A stretch of 64,000 nt of DNA from Dromaius novaehollandiae (lineage: Eukaryota > Chordata > Aves > Casuariiformes > Dromaiidae). Shown piece by piece: positions 51,601-57,900 of this stretch (its first letter is position 1; every line of letters starts with the position of its first letter). The translations under genes and the position numbers were made by a program. The notes below the pieces were generated by a model. The model saw only the letters and a list, made by a program, of their open reading frames with translations, made no database searches and was not told the DNA's origin. The stretch is taken from assembly GCF_036370855.1 (NCBI RefSeq), contig NC_088102.1:16473001-16537000 (forward strand). Direction: 5' to 3'.

Positions 51601-51990
51601 GACAGCTTTGACTACTACTACACGTCACCTCACGCGCGGCCTGCCGTGGCCGCAGACACCCCGCCGGCTCGCCCAGAGCCTGCTGCCGCCACCCCTCAGG
51701 CTCCGCCGCTTCGGCAGCGGAGCTTTGCCCGGATTTGTGCCCCGAAGGCCATGGCGAGCGCTGCTCCTCGCCCCCCGGCTGAGCTTCCCCCGGCTGCCGC
51801 CGCGGCCCCCCGCTCTGCCGGGCCCCGGGCCCCCGGCCCTCGTGCCCCCGGCCCTGCCGCCCTCGCCGACGCCACCTCGCCGACGCCGCGGCCGCAGTGC
51901 GAGTCCAGGTGGTTGAGGAAGACGCGCTGGCTCCGCGCGGGCGTCGCCGCCGCCATGGCCCGCGCTGGGACGCGGCCGTCGCTTAGCGAC
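25460..51990 (-). CDS. AK7: AK7, adenylate kinase 7 (complete, 18 coding exons)
   Basis: AK7 interconverts adenine nucleotides (ATP + AMP to 2 ADP) in motile cilia and flagella; mammalian loss causes ciliary and sperm-tail defects. Coding exons: 51956-51876, 51587-51393, 50265-50157, 49212-49118, 48569-48459, 44837-44754, 44178-44090, 43559-43469, 41021-40944, 40177-40028, 38468-38340, 37835-37697, 36155-36027, 35019-34951, 33164-32967, 30004-29784, 27233-27075, 25933-25883. They join in frame to 725 residues, against 723 in human. Layout: SDR/Rossmann-like region about 28-340, adenylate kinase domain from residue 362 (Walker [10 protein letters not shown], 369-377), coiled glutamate/lysine-rich helix about 600-670, Dpy-30 motif about 673-720. 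The 3' UTR probably ends after AATAAA at 25480-25475, the only candidate I see. The gene body holds an old LINE (intron 8) and a CR1 tail (intron 17). Confidence 0.97.
25883..25933 (-). CDS. AK7: AK7 coding exon 18 (stop codon)
   Basis: Encodes [16 protein letters not shown] and [13 protein letters not shown] matches the human C terminus; the final six residues differ. Acceptor TTTATAG. Too short to be found by ORF length alone. Confidence 0.94.
   Translation of the reverse strand, partial: AEYLFKNNPEIESDKH
26500..26602 (+). mobile_element. CR1 LINE 3' tail (avian type)
   Basis: Reads CCTGCTTTGAGCAGAAGGTT, then GAACTA, GGTACCTTGCAACCTGAAT and CTGCAATTCTATGG. This matches the conserved avian CR1 3' end (CTTTGAGCAGGAGGTTGGACTA... 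TTCCAACC... TTCTATGA) recalled from experience. It is 5'-truncated, as usual for CR1, and diverged. It lies in AK7 intron 17, opposite to the gene. The upstream boundary is uncertain. Confidence 0.8.
27075..27233 (-). CDS. AK7: AK7 coding exon 17 (Dpy-30 motif)
   Basis: Encodes residues 657-709: [40 protein letters not shown] and L. This is the Dpy-30 motif, a dimerising helix pair that docks to amphipathic helices such as those of AKAP-type and radial spoke proteins. Donor GTAAGG. Confidence 0.96.
27234..29783 (-). other. AK7: AK7 intron 16
   Basis: AT-rich 2.5-kb intron with a 31-A tract at 27838-27868. No RNA gene or named repeat is seen. Confidence 0.8.
27838..27868. repeat. poly(A) tract, 31 A
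   Basis: Thirty-one uninterrupted A on the plus strand. No retroposed copy is recognisable immediately 5' of it. Confidence 0.95.
29784..30004 (-). CDS. AK7: AK7 coding exon 16
   Basis: Encodes residues 583-656: [20 protein letters not shown], then a Glu/Lys/Ala-rich helix ending [19 protein letters not shown] is identical to human. The acceptor TTTGAAAG has a poor pyrimidine tract, but the frame and homology require it. Donor GTAGGT. Confidence 0.95.
31826..31875. repeat. possible ancient palindromic repeat fragment
   Basis: CCCACTGAAGTCAGT followed by CCTTCAGGATATGACT resembles a family of old amniote repeats with a CCCATTGAAGTCAATGGG core followed by a TGCAGGATCTGGCCC-type end. This is memory-based and only one arm is preserved. 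Confidence 0.25.
32347..32394. repeat. polypyrimidine tract (47 of 48)
   Basis: The plus strand is C/T throughout except G at 32357; 32358-32394 is a 37-base uninterrupted pyrimidine run. The minus (AK7 sense) strand is therefore polypurine. Confidence 0.95.
32967..33164 (-). CDS. AK7: AK7 coding exon 15
   Basis: Encodes residues 517-583: [36 protein letters not shown] and [15 protein letters not shown]. Corresponds to the lid and C-terminal part of the kinase domain, with DRF conserved. Donor GTATGA. Confidence 0.96.
34345..34379. repeat. 13-bp perfect inverted repeat, 9-nt loop
   Basis: TAAGCATTTTAGA at 34345-34357 and its exact reverse complement TCTAAAATGCTTA at 34367-34379. In AK7 intron 14. 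Confidence 0.95.
34951..35019 (-). CDS. AK7: AK7 coding exon 14
   Basis: A 69-base exon, residues 494-517: [20 protein letters not shown] then ITP. It matches human [23 protein letters not shown] in position and length. Acceptor TTGTTTTAG, donor GTAAGT. Confidence 0.92.
36027..36155 (-). CDS. AK7: AK7 coding exon 13 (adenylate kinase signature)
   Basis: Encodes residues 451-494: [20 protein letters not shown], then [23 protein letters not shown] is the adenylate kinase signature; the next residue, normally Arg (Lys in human AK7), is Glu483 here. Donor GTAAGT. Confidence 0.95.
37697..37835 (-). CDS. AK7: AK7 coding exon 12 (acidic insert)
   Basis: Encodes residues 405-451: an acidic segment ([16 protein letters not shown]) followed by [16 protein letters not shown]. 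The donor used here, A/GTAGGA, gives the same length as human AK7. A second in-frame donor, TTAG/GTAACT at 37663-37658, would add 11 residues; both leave phase 1. An in-frame TAG follows the second donor. Confidence 0.85.
37921..37944. repeat. poly(A) tract, 24 A
   Basis: Homopolymer on the plus strand in AK7 intron 11, just upstream of exon 12. Confidence 0.95.
38340..38468 (-). CDS. AK7: AK7 coding exon 11 (Walker A)
   Basis: Encodes residues 362-404 and opens the adenylate kinase domain: [20 protein letters not shown], then [24 protein letters not shown] (369-377) is a canonical P-loop; human AK7 has the variant GPPAVGKSS. Acceptor CTTTTGCAG, donor GTGTGT. Confidence 0.97.
40028..40177 (-). 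CDS. AK7: AK7 coding exon 10
   Basis: Encodes residues 312-361: [20 protein letters not shown], then [16 protein letters not shown] and ESRGLL. It links the SDR-like region to the kinase domain. Acceptor TTCATTCAG, donor GTAATG. Confidence 0.96.
40944..41021 (-). CDS. AK7: AK7 coding exon 9
   Basis: Encodes residues 286-311: [20 protein letters not shown] then LSKELT. Acceptor CTTGATAG has a poor pyrimidine tract; donor GTTAGT. Phase 0 on both sides. Confidence 0.94.
41500..43230 (-). mobile_element. ancient CR1-clade LINE relic
   Basis: Read on the minus strand, the 3' end is at about 41500: ...GGCCACTATTGGAGATAG, ACACTGGG, GATCTGGTCCTGTAAAG, CATTCTTATGTTT. This resembles the 3' terminus of turtle/crocodilian-type CR1 elements (CAGGATACTGGGCTAGATGG ... 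GGCCGTTCTTATG). Further blocks on the plus strand match, in the right order, the complement of the ORF2 region of the same family: CACATTGACTCTTCCCAAAT (about 42060), GGCCTGCTTTATTGTGGTTC (about 42683), GCTCATTTTTATGTAACAGG (about 42942), TTGACCATTGTTTCTTCC (about 43020). All frames are broken. A 29-T run (42653-42681) interrupts it. It fills much of AK7 intron 8. The 5' limit is uncertain. Confidence 0.72.
42653..42681. repeat. poly(T) tract, 29 T
   Basis: Twenty-nine uninterrupted T inside the LINE relic. It could be a later poly(A)-tailed insertion on the minus strand or simple slippage; no attached sequence is recognisable. Confidence 0.93.
43469..43559 (-). CDS. AK7: AK7 coding exon 8
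   Basis: Encodes residues 255-285: [20 protein letters not shown] then [10 protein letters not shown]. Human has HYLVAVDESVHTLEDLVK at this place. Donor GTAAGA. Confidence 0.95.
44090..44178 (-). CDS. AK7: AK7 coding exon 7
   Basis: Encodes residues 226-255: [19 protein letters not shown], matching human [19 protein letters not shown]. The GDGxN-IP-IHV-DLA pattern is typical of extended SDR-like proteins. Acceptor TATTTTCAG, donor GTAAGT. Confidence 0.95.
44754..44837 (-). CDS. AK7: AK7 coding exon 6
   Basis: Encodes residues 198-225: [20 protein letters not shown] then LHYFFK. The GLQYG segment matches mammalian AK7 (AAGLQYGAEGG). Donor GTAGAC. Confidence 0.95.
44838..48458 (-). other. AK7: AK7 intron 5
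   Basis: A 3.6-kb intron. The part from about 45.9 to 47.1 kb is visibly richer in G+C than its flanks and has a CTCF-like near match at 46292-46304. I cannot name it. A poly(T) run lies near 48177-48197. Confidence 0.75.
48459..48569 (-). CDS. AK7: AK7 coding exon 5
   Basis: Encodes residues 161-197: [20 protein letters not shown] then [11 protein letters not shown]. The [10 protein letters not shown] block is near-identical to the mammalian protein. Donor GTATGT. Confidence 0.95.
49118..49212 (-). CDS. AK7: AK7 coding exon 4
   Basis: Encodes residues 129-160: [20 protein letters not shown] then LDP, matching human [20 protein letters not shown]. Hydrophobic beta strand of the Rossmann-like fold. 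Donor GTAAGC. Confidence 0.95.
50157..50265 (-). CDS. AK7: AK7 coding exon 3
   Basis: Encodes residues 93-129: [20 protein letters not shown] then IEEATWAAS. Part of the SDR/Rossmann-like N-terminal region. Acceptor TTTCCACAG, donor GTTAGT. Confidence 0.94.
51393..51587 (-). CDS. AK7: AK7 coding exon 2
   Basis: Encodes residues 28-92. It starts [20 protein letters not shown] (human [19 protein letters not shown]), then an acidic linker, then [10 protein letters not shown] and FAVETYA. Acceptor CCTTGCAG, donor GTAAGT, phase 0 at both ends. Confidence 0.95.
51876..51956 (-). CDS. AK7: AK7 coding exon 1
   Basis: Encodes residues 1-27, starting [19 protein letters not shown] and ending GRGVGE. 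The match [10 protein letters not shown] to human QRVFINLLDS fixes the frame. The donor GAG/GTGGCG is weak but is the only GT that joins in frame to exon 2, and it gives the same alignment as the human protein. Confidence 0.88.
51978..51990. promoter_or_regulatory. AK7: RFX X-box-like palindrome
   Basis: GTCGCTTAGCGAC is a perfect inverted repeat (GTCGCT-T-AGCGAC axis) and resembles the RFX X-box (GTTGCY N1-3 RGCAAC) with T-to-C and A-to-G changes in the two half-sites. It lies 22-34 bases upstream of the AK7 start codon. RFX factors drive ciliary genes, so the position makes biological sense; binding is inferred. Confidence 0.45.
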
Positions 51991-52191
51991 CGCGCGGGGG
52001 CCGAGCCCCGCCCGCCCCGCCCCGCCCCCCCCCGCCGAGCCGCTGCTCCCGGCTGCCGCGCTAGCGGGGGCGCCGCCGCTCGGAGACAGCAGACGCGAGC
52101 TCTGCCCTAAGGAGAGCAGCAGGGGCGGGTGGGCGCGCTCCTCCTCCGCTAACGCTCACGAGCGAAGGACAGAGCAGAGCTGCAACGTGCG

Positions 52192-52198
52192 GCAAACA
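52192..52198 (+). promoter_or_regulatory. AK7: forkhead-type site (FOXJ1-like)
   Basis: GCAAACA fits the forkhead core RYAAACA, about 240 bases upstream of the AK7 start codon. FOXJ1 is the master regulator of motile cilia genes. A 7-base match is weak on its own. Confidence 0.3.
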
Positions 52199-52299
52199 CC
52201 GAGCAACAGGAGTACGTGAGAGCTGCGCGGAGCAGGGCGCAGCCTTCGCCTGGTGGCTGCGCATCCACACACAGGCTCCTCGTACAGTTTAAGGCGTTC

Positions 52300-55036
52300 G
52301 TCTCGCGTGACTCGGGTTGTTGGATTATCCAGAAAACCAGTTTTTGCTCGACCACCTAATTTGCCTGAGAAGTTGTTTTTCAGAAGCTTGCCAAGGAACA
52401 TAAAGGGTAGAGACCATCATTAATATAAAAAGGCATTTAGTGTGTGCTTTTTAAGCACACCATGCAACAAACAGAGCTACTGACAGTAAATAAAGCAGGG
52501 ACTTGTAGGCAGAGAAGACAGTGAACAGGACATACTGCGTTTAGTAATGCTGAGATAAAACTATCTTTAATGGCATTAGCAGACATCATTTCAGATAGGA
52601 AGGAGGCATCTAGACTTTTTTAACAAAATACCAGTGATCGATTACCTAATAATGCATAATGTGTTATTATTATTAGAAGAAAAAACATCACAATTTTAAC
52701 ATCAGGAAAGGTGTGATTTCTGGATTAACAGCTGAATTAGGATACACAGCTGGTTCAGATCACAAAAACAAATTACAGTCTAAGGAGACTGATTGAATAT
52801 GTCTGTTGTCAGCACTTTAAAGAAGCTCCATAGAGGCAATTCTTAAGAACTGTATTTTCTTCGTATTAGTAAACCCAGAATGAGAAATTGTGGCATGACA
52901 TGGCTTTCCCACGTTCAAGCTAGAATACACTGCAGTGTATTATAATAGACAACAGAAGTTTCTGCTGATAACACCTACAAAACACATGCTTTGCAATTAT
53001 TTCTCAGCCAAGGTTTATAATAAGCACTTGAAATGACACAGCATTTTAAGTGTCTCAAAAAAATGCCAGCAATATATCATTACCTTTGACATTTTTCCAC
53101 CTATACATCTAACATTTCCTCTCCAATTCCCTCTTTACAATTACCTACCTTATTTCCCACCATAAAGTTTCCATAGTTGTAAGTTTACAGCCAAAGATGC
53201 TTTTCAAACACTTGTTAATTAGCTAATATTGAAGCTGTGTTTATGAAGATATAGACCTTGGTTTGTTCACTCCCCTTCCCCCAAGAAAACTACAACACAC
53301 TGGTACATTTATTTAATGCTTTAGTCATTGAAATTGAACAAGTAAATTAGTTGCAAGGGAAAATATTCAAATATAAATTCGGTAGAGTACATTCTCCTCA
53401 CAGAGGACTAACTATGTGCCACAGACCTGTGTGCAAAAGAGATCCTATGAACAATTTTTAGAGCATGAAAGCACACTCTAGGACAGAGGGTTAACATCAG
53501 GAATTTCAACCTAAAAAGATAATGAAATAAATATTAAATTAAGCTCCAGAAAACAGAAGCTCTGACTACAAGTTGTCTTGTCAGTCATAGTTATAATTTC
53601 ACTATCCCAAAGCTATTATAAATGCTCTACTAGGCTTCTTCAATTAATATGACTAATCCTCAGCTGGTGTAAATCAATATAGCTCCACTGAAATCAGTGG
53701 AACTTGTGAGTTTACAAGAGCTGATGATCTATCCCTAAGCATAAATCCAGGGAGCTAAGAGCACAGAATAAAAGCAGGATTATTTAAATAAAGACACACA
53801 AATACTGAATAATACGAGAATACAAAAAGTATAATCACCACAGAATGTTAGTTCAATAGTACTGGTATTTCCAGCCAACTGTAATTTTTAAAATGTCTAT
53901 CATTCAACATATACTTGAAAAGTTAAAGCAGTACAATAGATTTATAAAGACATTTGTACCAACTTTTAAGTAGAAAAGTTACATCTTCCAGTTTGGTATT
54001 AGTCGTATAAATTTCACGCAGCCTTTGGTTGCAAACCAATACAACACAATTAACATTACGGTGTTTACTTCGTATTCATTAGAAGAGGGTGCTGTACATT
54101 GGAGGGAGAAAAGGGGAAAAGCATGGGAGTACTAAAGTACTCTAATATAGAAAGCAAAGGCTGAAGCAAAAATACTCTTGGGTATATCCTGTATATCACG
54201 TAAACACACACTCAGAATAGTAAACAGGCTAAAGTGTCTTCCAAGCCTCCCAACAGTTACAATATAGCATGCGTACATACATATCTATATATAGCATATA
54301 TATCATCATCTTTAAGAAAATGTAGCCCCTTACACCTTAATTTACTTCTGTGCTTAGCTCATTTGCAATTCAGACAATACATTCATATATTAACAATACA
54401 TCTTGTTACTATTTGGAGTTCGCTAGTTGTCACAGACAAGGACAGGTCAAGTAATAGTAAGACTTGCTTTTAACTCACTGTCACTATACAAGCAACACTC
54501 AAGTGTTCAAGAATCATCCTTCTTGTTACTGAAGCAAACAATTTTCCAATTTGTGCACAGCAAAACAAGCTGAAATTGTATTCTGTGCAAAACAGTAGTT
54601 CCCATTAATTGGGTAAAGCAAGTAGTTAACTTCTATTTTAAAAAGCAGATTTGAAAATAATCAGCAAGCACAAAAAGAAAGATGACTACTTGTACATATA
54701 ACATTCAGTTCCTAAAACACTAAGACATTTTCTAGAATTTTGGATAGTAACACTTTGAAAAGAGACCACATTTTCTGAATGTCATAGGAAGTTATTTGTT
54801 TACTTACAACAAAAAGAAAACAAGAAAGTTTTTACAATTTATTGAGTGACTTTTATGGCCTTTTGACCTAACAAACCCACTGAAGCAAAATGTTACGTAT
54901 CAGTATGACAATGAATTAGATATTAATGCAAGCAACAAAGCTTATAATATTTTTGTGACTATGTTTTTAAGAAAGATTTCAGTACCTTATACTAAAGATT
55001 CCTTTTAGCATTAAACCTTCCTCACTTCAGGATGAA
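52300..55036 (-). other. GSKIP: GSKIP 3' UTR and GSKIP-AK7 intergenic region
   Basis: No coding sequence. Candidate AATAAA signals on the minus strand are at 54843-54838 (about 195 bases after the stop) and 53313-53308 (about 1.7 kb after); mammalian GSKIP has a long 3' UTR, so both may be used. A palindromic repeat lies at 53654-53732. The rest is AT-rich and unremarkable. Confidence 0.6.
53654..53732. repeat. ancient palindromic MITE-like repeat
   Basis: Left arm AATCCTCAGCTGGTGTAAAT; right arm TTTACAAGAGCTGATGATCT is its imperfect reverse complement. The centre CCACTGAAATCAGTGG is a near-perfect palindrome (53685-53700). This matches my memory of an old hairpin repeat abundant in amniotes (TCCTCAGCTGGTGTAAATC ... 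GGAGCTACGCC ... GCTGAGGATCTGGCC). It lies 3' of GSKIP, possibly inside its long 3' UTR. Confidence 0.6.
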
Positions 55037-55198
55037 TCATGACTGACTATCCTTCTTCAAAGCTTCCAGTCTTTGCAATAATGCATTTCCAAAGAACTCT
55101 CGATATGCAGGGCTCAGAGAGTCCAATAAGGAGTAGACAGTTTCATGGTATGGAGTTTGCAAACTATCATCGGTCTGATCAAAAGCATAAGCTACTAC
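55037..55198 (-). CDS. GSKIP: GSKIP coding exon 2 (stop codon)
   Basis: Residues 87-139: [53 protein letters not shown], then TGA. Acceptor GTTGCAG. Carries the GSK3-interacting C terminus. Confidence 0.97.
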   Translation of the reverse strand, partial: VVAYAFDQTDDSLQTPYHETVYSLLDSLSPAYREFFGNALLQRLEALKKDSQS

Positions 55199-57350
55199 CT
55201 GCAACAAAGAAACCAATGGTTACATCTTTGTGATTAAGATCACCTTGTCATGGAGAGCAGAGAACTCACAAAGTGTAACTTTGCCAGTCAGGGTACGTAC
55301 AGGTAGTACGATAGCCTAAGGAAAAAAGACATTTGATTTAAATTACAATCTGTGCTTGCTACTATGGGGCTTAATAATATAGTATTCAGGCAGTTTCAAA
55401 TACTTTTTGTCCAAAACTCAAATATTAGTAAAAATCTATCACCGTGACCTTTGAAAAGAAATCTAACATCCAGGTATCTGCACAAGTAATATGAATGGCG
55501 CAAAAAGGAGCTGTATACAAACAGTATTACTGATGTATTCAGGTAGCTGAGAAACCCAAATAGTGAAGTTGTCTGCAACATATTTGTCTGCTAGCAGCTT
55601 CGGTCTTCATCATCTTGTACCTCAAATACATACCTGTTTTTCCAGCCTCTTCCCCTCTTGCTTTGTTTGAAATAACTAGTTAAGTACCACTTTCTAGGAG
55701 AATACACGTGGAACAGGTTTTCATAAAAGTACAAGAGAAATACATAGACTGCTACAGTGTCACTTAAATATTTTTCTAAATACCTTTTGAACAATGCTTG
55801 TTGTAAAACAAAGAGACTTTATAAACTGTACATAAATTATTTTACCCTAAGTCCTGCTTCTGTGAGCTCCAGGCAGTATTTGTTCCTTTCCCTGGTCTCC
55901 ACATTGATGTATGCCACATCCTCTGCACACGGAAGGGTTTTTGAGACAAACATGTTGCTGACAGCAAACAGAACATCATTCACAACAGCTTCTGCTTCTA
56001 GTCTCATATCTTTCACATCTGTTCCTTCAAAGTCTCTATAATCAGAATCCTCTTCAAAACCCATATTATTGGGCATCTCCATAGGATTGTGATCAGTCTC
56101 CATTCTGCATATAGAAACATCTTTTTTAGATTTATAATACCACTACACTCTATATACAACATTAACACTATAAATATGTCTATTTAAGATATATCTCATG
56201 TTTTATCATTATCCAAAACAAAGGAAAATATGGGACCCAGTGACCTCTGAGATTCATAGAATTGACAGTCCAGAGAAATCTGCACCAAAATGTTCAGAAC
56301 AGCAGTTTAAGAAGGTGACATCAGCACATAAAAGCAGTATCACAGAAGTTTGGCCTGTTCCTCATACACAGGTGACTCGCCTTCTGTTGTATAAAAATCC
56401 GCTATGATTCAGCAGTAATTAATTCGACACTTTGCTGATCCAGAATGCACTAGGAAAACAAGTTATGCCTGAAAACACTGAATTCAATAGCAGTTGAAAA
56501 CAAAAAGCTACTACTGGTGAATTTAAGAAAGACTGTACACATGAGTTTGTGAACTAATGGGTTATCACACATTATAAGGAGAGAGTAGGAAAAACAGCCT
56601 TTGTTTACCCTCACTAAAGAGCAGTTCTCCTATACACAATTGTCAACACATTTCAGAATAATATACAGCTACCTTTTGTATGCAACCGTTAATAAAAAGG
56701 GACAGACTGGGTAAGGGTTACCACAGCGGTCCCAACGTGCCTCTCGGGTAGCAATGCTGCCTGAGGTCCGAGGTACCTTACGGTCGCAGGGAACCCGGGC
56801 TCGGGCCAGCGGGGAAAGCCACTGACGCCGCTGCCCTCGGCACCTCGGGGGCTCAGGGCTGCTGCCAGGAGCCAGCGCAAGCGACCTGCAAGTCACAAGT
56901 CACCCCGCGGCGGGGGGCTCCTCGCTCCCTAACCAACGCGCCCCGCACCGACGACGCAAACCCCAGAGAAACCGAGTCCCACAGGAAGCCCGGCTGCACC
57001 GCGCGTGGCTCCAGCTCCAAGTGAACCACCTCGGTTTAACGACCGCCAGAAGAGGCAGGGCGCACGCCGGCCTCGCCGAGGCGGCACCTACCAGCGGCGG
57101 CGACGGCGGCCGAGGCCCCGCCGTCAGACCCCGACCAGCTCCGCACGCGACACCGCCGGCCCCTCCGCTCCGCTCCGCTCGGGCCCGCCCAGCCCCGCAA
57201 GCGCCCAGGGACGGCCCCGCTCCCCCCGGCGAGCCCCGCGGTCCCTCGGCCGCCGCTACAGCCCTTGGCCGCGGCGCCGCCCAGCAGCTGAGGCGCCCCC
57301 TCCGCGGCGCCGCCGCCCTCCCCGCCTCCGCCCACCCGTGAGGCCACTTC
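55037..57350 (-). CDS. GSKIP: GSKIP, GSK3B-interacting protein (complete CDS)
   Basis: GSKIP is a small cytosolic A-kinase anchoring protein. It binds the PKA regulatory subunit RII and GSK3 beta, and restrains GSK3 activity. The coding sequence is in two exons, 56103-55846 and 55198-55037, giving 139 residues, the same length as the human protein. The RII-binding helix lies in [20 protein letters not shown] (residues about 34-53). The C-terminal GSK3-binding segment [16 protein letters not shown] is conserved, including the Leu-rich face. The coding exon starts one base before the ATG (acceptor ATATGCAG at 56105), so the 5' UTR and start-codon context come from one or more upstream exons. 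The best candidate is in the CpG island, with donor CTG/GTAGGTG at 57091. It is divergent from ATG2B across a shared promoter. The 5' limit given is inferred. Confidence 0.96.
55846..56103 (-). CDS. GSKIP: GSKIP coding exon 1
   Basis: Residues 1-86: [51 protein letters not shown], then [20 protein letters not shown] and AGLR. Human METDCNPMELSSMSGFEEG fixes the start. The donor is GTAAAA. Confidence 0.97.
57092..57350 (-). other. GSKIP: candidate GSKIP 5' UTR exon
   Basis: CpG-rich sequence ending at a good donor (CTG/GTAGGTG, GT at 57091-57090), on the correct strand and in the right place for the non-coding first exon of GSKIP. The 5' end is not visible in the sequence. Another possible donor, AAAAG/GTAGCT, lies near 56670. 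Confidence 0.4.
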
Positions 57351-57390
57351 CGCCCCCGCCTCCTCCGCTCGGACGCCACTTCCGCTCGGG

Positions 57391-57409
57391 CGTCACGGCG
57401 CCGGTGACG
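57391..57409. promoter_or_regulatory. CRE half-site palindrome
   Basis: CGTCACGGCGCCGGTGACG reads almost the same on both strands, with CREB/ATF half-sites at each end. It sits in the centre of the GSKIP/ATG2B promoter and could serve both directions. Confidence 0.5.
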
Positions 57410-57541
57410 GTGCTCGGCGGGGGGAGGAAGGAGACGAGCCGCCTGCCCCTGCGCGCCGGCGGCAGTGGGGCCCGCGCCCCTCCCCCTCCCTCCCGGCACA
57501 GCGCGGCCGCGGCGGCCCCTCCGCGCGCGCGGGGCGCCGAG

Positions 57542-57552
57542 AAGATGGCGGC
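57542..57552 (+). promoter_or_regulatory. ATG2B: YY1-type element
   Basis: AAGATGGCGGC matches the YY1 element typical just downstream of CpG-island transcription starts. It also contains the first upstream ATG of ATG2B. Confidence 0.6.
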
Positions 57553-57568
57553 GGCGGTGGCCGAGTGA
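57545..57568 (+). other. ATG2B: ATG2B uORF 1 (7 codons)
   Basis: ATG through TGA encoding MAAAVAE, 171 bases before the end of the 5' UTR. Context AAGATGG has A at -3 and G at +4, so it is strong. It applies only if transcription starts upstream of 57545. Confidence 0.6.
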
Positions 57569-57570
57569 GG

Positions 57571-57603
57571 ATGGCACTACCTGTCACCGGCTGCTCGCCC
57601 TGA
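57571..57603 (+). other. ATG2B: ATG2B uORF 2 (10 codons)
   Basis: ATG through TGA encoding MALPVTGCSP, starting two bases after uORF 1 ends. Context AGGATGG is also strong (A at -3, G at +4). Confidence 0.6.
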
Positions 57604-57738
57604 GGGCAGGCGGCGCCGCCTCGCTGCCGGCCGGGAAGCCCGTGCGGTAGCCGGCCCTGAGCCGGGCCCGGCGGCTGCCGCTCGCCTCCCCGCTTCGCCC
57701 GCCGCCGGGGCCAGCGCGGCCCCCGGCGCGCCGCCGCC

Positions 57739-57900
57739 ATGCCGTGGCCGTTCTCGGAGTCCATCAAGAAGAGGGCCTGCAGGTACCTGCTGCAGCGGTA
57801 CCTGGGCCACTTCTTGCAGGAGAAGCTCAGCCTGGAGCAGCTCAGCCTGGATCTGTACCAGGGCACCGGCTCCTTGGCGCAGGTCCCGCTGGATAAGTGG
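57739..57900 (+). CDS. ATG2B: ATG2B coding exon 1
   Basis: Residues 1-54: SESIKKRACRYLLQRYLGHF, LQEKLSLEQLSLDLYQGTGS, LAQVPLDKW. Phase 0 donor GTAAGA. An amphipathic first helix opens the chorein domain. Confidence 0.98.

Larger units (their letters stand above)
51630..52290. promoter_or_regulatory. AK7: AK7 promoter CpG island
   Basis: GC- and CpG-rich sequence covering AK7 exon 1, the 288-base intron 1 and about 330 bases upstream. No TATA box. An X-box-like palindrome sits at 51978-51990 and a forkhead-type site at 52192-52198. Transcription probably starts between about 51970 and 52100. Confidence 0.75.

Noticed and set aside
51577-52110. 177-codon plus-strand ORF over the AK7 promoter
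   Set aside because: Pro/Ala/Arg-rich shadow of the CpG island, antisense to AK7 exons 1-2; it reads a known coding exon backwards.
56249-56266. GATTCATAGAATTGAC as a possible reversed CR1 tail
   Set aside because: Only the TCATAGAAT word matches; the adjoining CR1 sequence is absent.
56900-57866. Long ORFs of 157-225 codons on both strands in the GSKIP/ATG2B island
   Set aside because: Compositional artefacts of GC-rich DNA with few stops. They overlap the promoter and ATG2B exon 1 and resemble no protein.
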